Assembly: GCF_004000235.1 (NCBI RefSeq)
Contig: NZ_RCIO01000002.1
Span: 504 to 64,503, forward strand
Direction of reading: 5' to 3'
Length of the DNA: 64,000 bases
Source: Mesorhizobium sp. Z1-4
Lineage (GTDB): Bacteria; Pseudomonadota; Alphaproteobacteria; Rhizobiales; Rhizobiaceae
The position numbers and the translations under genes were made by a program. Below, piece by piece: positions 61,913 to 64,000 of the stretch (the first letter of the stretch is position 1; every line of letters starts with the position of its first letter). The notes below the pieces were generated by a model that made no database searches, had not been told where the DNA came from, and worked only from the letters and a program-made list of their open reading frames with translations.

Positions 61913-62803
61913 ATGACGGCGCGGGCCACGGCAATCGGCTTCTCGGCGGTCATCATGTGGGCGCTGCTTGCCCTTTTCACCGATGCCTCGGGGCACATAC
62001 CGCCGTTCCAGCTTTCGGCAATGAGCTTCACGCTGGGCACTGCGCTCGGCTTCGCGCTTCGTGCGGTGATGAAGAGTGAGGCGCCGACTGCGCGCCCGCC
62101 GCTTGCCGCATGGGCGGTCGGTATAGCCGGCTTATTCGGCTATCATTTCTTCTATTTCACCGCGCTCAGGAACGCGCCGGCGGCGGAAGCCAGCCTCATC
62201 GCCTATCTGTGGCCGCTGTTCATCGTTGTCGGCTCGGCGCTGATGCCCGGCGAAAAGCTGCGATGGCATCACGTTGGCGGTGCTCTGCTTGGGCTTGGCG
62301 GCACGGCGCTGATCGTAACCAATGGCGGCGGGGTTGCATTCGATGCGCGTTTCGCGACCGGCTACGCGGCAGCTTTCACCTGCGCCTTCGTATGGTCGGG
62401 CTATTCGCTCTTGTCGCGCCGCTTCGTCGAGGTGCCGACGACGATCGTGACCTGGTTCTGTGCCGCGGCGGCGGTGCTTTCGGCGCTTTGTCATCTGGCG
62501 CTTGAGGAAACTGTATGGCCGGCTGACCCGATGCAATGGCTGGCGGTCGCGGGTCTGGGGCTGATGCCGGTGGGGGCGGCGTTCTACGCCTGGGACTTCG
62601 GAGTGAAGCGCGGCAACATTCAGGTGCTGGGGGCGGCGAGCTATGCTGCCCCGCTGCTTTCGACGCTGGTTCTGATCGCGGCAGGACGGGCACCGGCCAC
62701 GGCGACGATCCTCGCCGCCTGCGTGCTGATCACCGTCGGCGCGGCGCTGGCCGCCAAAGACATGATCGGCCACAGGCGCCCGGCGGGCGCGGCGGAGGCC
62801 TGA
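61913..62803 (+). CDS. DMT superfamily (EamA) exporter
   Basis: 296 residues from ATG 61913 (GGAGAGA upstream). Ten hydrophobic helices in two EamA halves: ATAIGFSAVIMWALLALFTDASG, QLSAMSFTLGTALGFALR, GIAGLFGYHFFYFTALRNAPAAEASLIAYLWPLFIVVGSALM, then YAAAFTCAFVWSGYSLLSRRF, VLGAASYAAPLLSTLVLIA. YxAPLxSTL and AYLWP are usual marks of the family. Inner membrane; it exports amino acids, aromatic compounds or other metabolites, substrate unknown. The next gene starts five bases downstream. Confidence 0.92.
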   Translation: MTARATAIGFSAVIMWALLALFTDASGHIPPFQLSAMSFTLGTALGFALRAVMKSEAPTARPPLAAWAVGIAGLFGYHFFYFTALRNAPAAEASLIAYLWPLFIVVGSALMPGEKLRWHHVGGALLGLGGTALIVTNGGGVAFDARFATGYAAAFTCAFVWSGYSLLSRRFVEVPTTIVTWFCAAAAVLSALCHLALEETVWPADPMQWLAVAGLGLMPVGAAFYAWDFGVKRGNIQVLGAASYAAPLLSTLVLIAAGRAPATATILAACVLITVGAALAAKDMIGHRRPAGAAEA

Positions 62804-62807
62804 GGTT

Positions 62808-63476
62808 ATGCCCTTCGCAGGTGGGATCGAAGCAACGGAGAACGGATTGCTGCTTCTTTCGGCGGTGGCGGCGATCCTCTTTGGCTTCATGGTTCATCGT
62901 CCCGCCTCGTGGCGGCGCACTATAGCCAAGACCGCGGGTGTTTTCCTGCTCGGCCTGCTTGCATATTCCGCAGGCGGGCCGCTGCTTTTGGCGCTGGCGC
63001 TGATGGCAAGCGCGGCAGGCGATGCCGCTCTGGCCGCGGAAGAGGAACGCTGGTTCCTGCCGGGGCTCATCGCCTTCCTGATCGCGCATCTGCTTTATGT
63101 CGTTCTGTTCGTCACCGGCAGTGCCGGCGCGGGCATACTGATCGCGGAGCCGTTGCGCTGTGTTTGGGCGGGAGCGATCGTAGTTGCTGCCGCCCTGCTG
63201 CTGATGCGCCTGTTGCCTGCTCTTCCGGACGCTATGCGAATACCGGTGATCGTCTACACGCTGGCGATTGTGGCGATGGGCGTCGTTTCCGTTACGGTGC
63301 CAGGCTACGCGATCGCAATCGGCGCAACGCTCTTCATTGTCTCCGACGCGATCCTGGCGATCCGCAAATATCTGATGGCGGAAACATCTCCCCACGAGAT
63401 CTGGGCGGGGTACGCAGTCTGGGTGTTCTATTACACCGCGCAACTCGTCATCACGCTCGGCGTATTGCTGGCTTAG
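62808..63476 (+). CDS. YhhN (lysoplasmalogenase-like, TMEM86) family membrane protein
   Basis: 222 residues with about seven helices. Family marks: AKTAGVFLLGLLAYSAGG, LMASAAGDAALAAEEERWFLPGLIAFLIAHLLYVVLF (G-D in helix 3, H in F-x-x-A-H-x-x-Y), GATLFIVSDAILAIRKYL (S-D) and VWVFYYTAQLVITLG (Y-Y-x-A-Q). These match the YhhN fold; animal TMEM86 members cleave lysoplasmalogens, but the bacterial substrate is not shown. It overlaps the convergent cupin gene by four bases. Confidence 0.9.
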   Translation: MPFAGGIEATENGLLLLSAVAAILFGFMVHRPASWRRTIAKTAGVFLLGLLAYSAGGPLLLALALMASAAGDAALAAEEERWFLPGLIAFLIAHLLYVVLFVTGSAGAGILIAEPLRCVWAGAIVVAAALLLMRLLPALPDAMRIPVIVYTLAIVAMGVVSVTVPGYAIAIGATLFIVSDAILAIRKYLMAETSPHEIWAGYAVWVFYYTAQLVITLGVLLA

Positions 63477-63916
63477 GATACCGGCTCCCAGTCCGGCGCT
63501 GCCATCTCGAAACCTGCAAATTCGAAGCCAGGCGCCACCGTGCAGCCAACCAGCGTCCAGTCACCGAGGCTTCGTGCGCGCTGCCACCAGTTTGCCGGCA
63601 CGATGTGCTGCGGCCGGGCCCCGGTCTCGATGTCGGGGCCGAGCGTCAGCGAATGCGCACCCCTGCCATCGGCGTCAGCAATCTCGAGGCAAAGCGGCGC
63701 GCCGGAATAAAAGTGCCAGACTTCGGCAGCGTCGCGTACGCGGTGCCAGGCCGACTGTTCGCCGGCTTTGAGCAGGAAATAGATGGCGGTCGAATAACCG
63801 CGTTCGCCGAGCGTGCCGCCCGGCGGCTTGTCGCGGAATGTCTGCCGGTACCAGCCCCCTTCGGGATGCGGTTCGAGACCAAGCCGGGCAATCACCGCAT
63901 CGGCGGTTGCGGCCAT
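63473..63916 (-). CDS. Cupin (DUF985/cupin_5) family protein
   Basis: 147 residues. The start VIARLGLEPHPEGGWYRQTFRD is the DUF985 signature, then STAIYFLLKAGEQSAWHRVRDAAEVWHFYSGAPLCLEI, where H-x-V, E and H could bind metal, and the end VPANWWQRARSLGDWTLVGCTVAPGFEFAGFEMA. A single small beta-barrel. The enzymatic role is not known; homologs are often called epimerase-like. The preceding gene (partial) ends two bases upstream. Confidence 0.92.
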   Translation of the reverse strand: MAATADAVIARLGLEPHPEGGWYRQTFRDKPPGGTLGERGYSTAIYFLLKAGEQSAWHRVRDAAEVWHFYSGAPLCLEIADADGRGAHSLTLGPDIETGARPQHIVPANWWQRARSLGDWTLVGCTVAPGFEFAGFEMAAPDWEPVS

Positions 63917-63918
63917 CG

Positions 63919-64000
63919 TCAGAACAGATCCTTGCGTTTGCGGATTTCAGCGAACACTGCCTCATCGGAAGCGTCTTCCATGCCCAGATTGCGGCGGATC
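63919..64000 (-). CDS. C-terminal fragment of a gene running off the window
   Basis: The minus strand from base 64000 reads in one frame RRNLGMEDASDEAVFAEIRKRKDLF and stops at 63919-63921 (TGA). Two bases separate it from the cupin start, so an operon is likely. The product cannot be named from 26 residues. Confidence 0.55.
   Translation of the reverse strand, partial: IRRNLGMEDASDEAVFAEIRKRKDLF

Noticed and set aside
61531-62079. 182-residue plus-strand frame upstream of the EamA gene
   Set aside because: It overlaps most of the first helices of the exporter in another frame and has the composition of a shadow; no ribosome site at its internal starts.

Overview
The window is high-GC alphaproteobacterial DNA. 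Gene content and order point to the order Hyphomicrobiales (Rhizobiales), probably a Phyllobacteriaceae-like marine or soil rhizobial relative. The indicators are the cobS/cobT/J-domain/bolA block, the pstSCAB-phoU-phoB block, rpmB next to cobalamin genes, napEFDABC, and XylF/XylH/FrcA-like sugar uptake with a ROK regulator. The order is well supported; the family is inference.

Layout. 1-6.1 kb is the 3' part of a giant secreted VCBS/beta-helix/RTX adhesin. 6.1-12.4 kb is housekeeping: a lipoprotein-type periplasmic binding protein, tRNA-Ala(CGC), YggT, a YggU-like protein, pyrophosphatase, an acetyltransferase, and a lemA-TPM-TPM operon. tRNA-Ser(CGA) at 12.4 kb carries an integrated element of about 10.8 kb, bounded by a 21-bp direct repeat (12508-12528 and 23265-23285). 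Its integrase lies just inside the right end. The cargo includes a HEPN-like gene, several unknown genes, a divergent family-A DNA-polymerase-like protein behind three degenerate repeats, a serine recombinase, a P-loop ATPase, and an MrcB_N-HNH nuclease gene broken by a frameshift. A decayed second copy of the HEPN-like gene lies just outside the right end, which suggests a former tandem element.

23.6-26.5 kb holds small membrane proteins and a GtrB/methyltransferase/GtrA group for polyprenyl-linked glycan modification. 26.6-30.9 kb has a RidA-family protein and a periplasmic molybdenum hydroxylase set (2Fe-2S subunit, molybdopterin subunit, diheme cytochrome c). 30.9-36 kb has a Crp/Fnr regulator divergent from napEFDABC, with a perfect TTGA-N6-TCAA box between them, consistent with oxygen- or NO-controlled periplasmic nitrate reduction. 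36-46 kb carries a DUF3108 protein, rpmB, a queuosine-precursor transporter behind a candidate preQ1-I riboswitch, a cytochrome c, a phytase-like protein, cobT/cobS, a J-domain protein, bolA, two paralogous small acetyltransferases and an mhqD/mhqO-like pair.

46-52.2 kb has envelope proteins, then a xylose-type ABC importer divergent from its ROK repressor, with a perfect operator-like palindrome between them. 52.2-55.1 kb is a translationally coupled CRTAC1-like/vanadium-haloperoxidase pair. 55.2-61.5 kb is the Pho regulon block with a good Pho box upstream of pstS; no phoR is present in the window. The right end has an EamA exporter, a YhhN protein, a cupin, and the last codons of a gene that runs off the window.

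The integrated element is the most likely place for undescribed biology, especially the polymerase-like gene and its upstream repeats.
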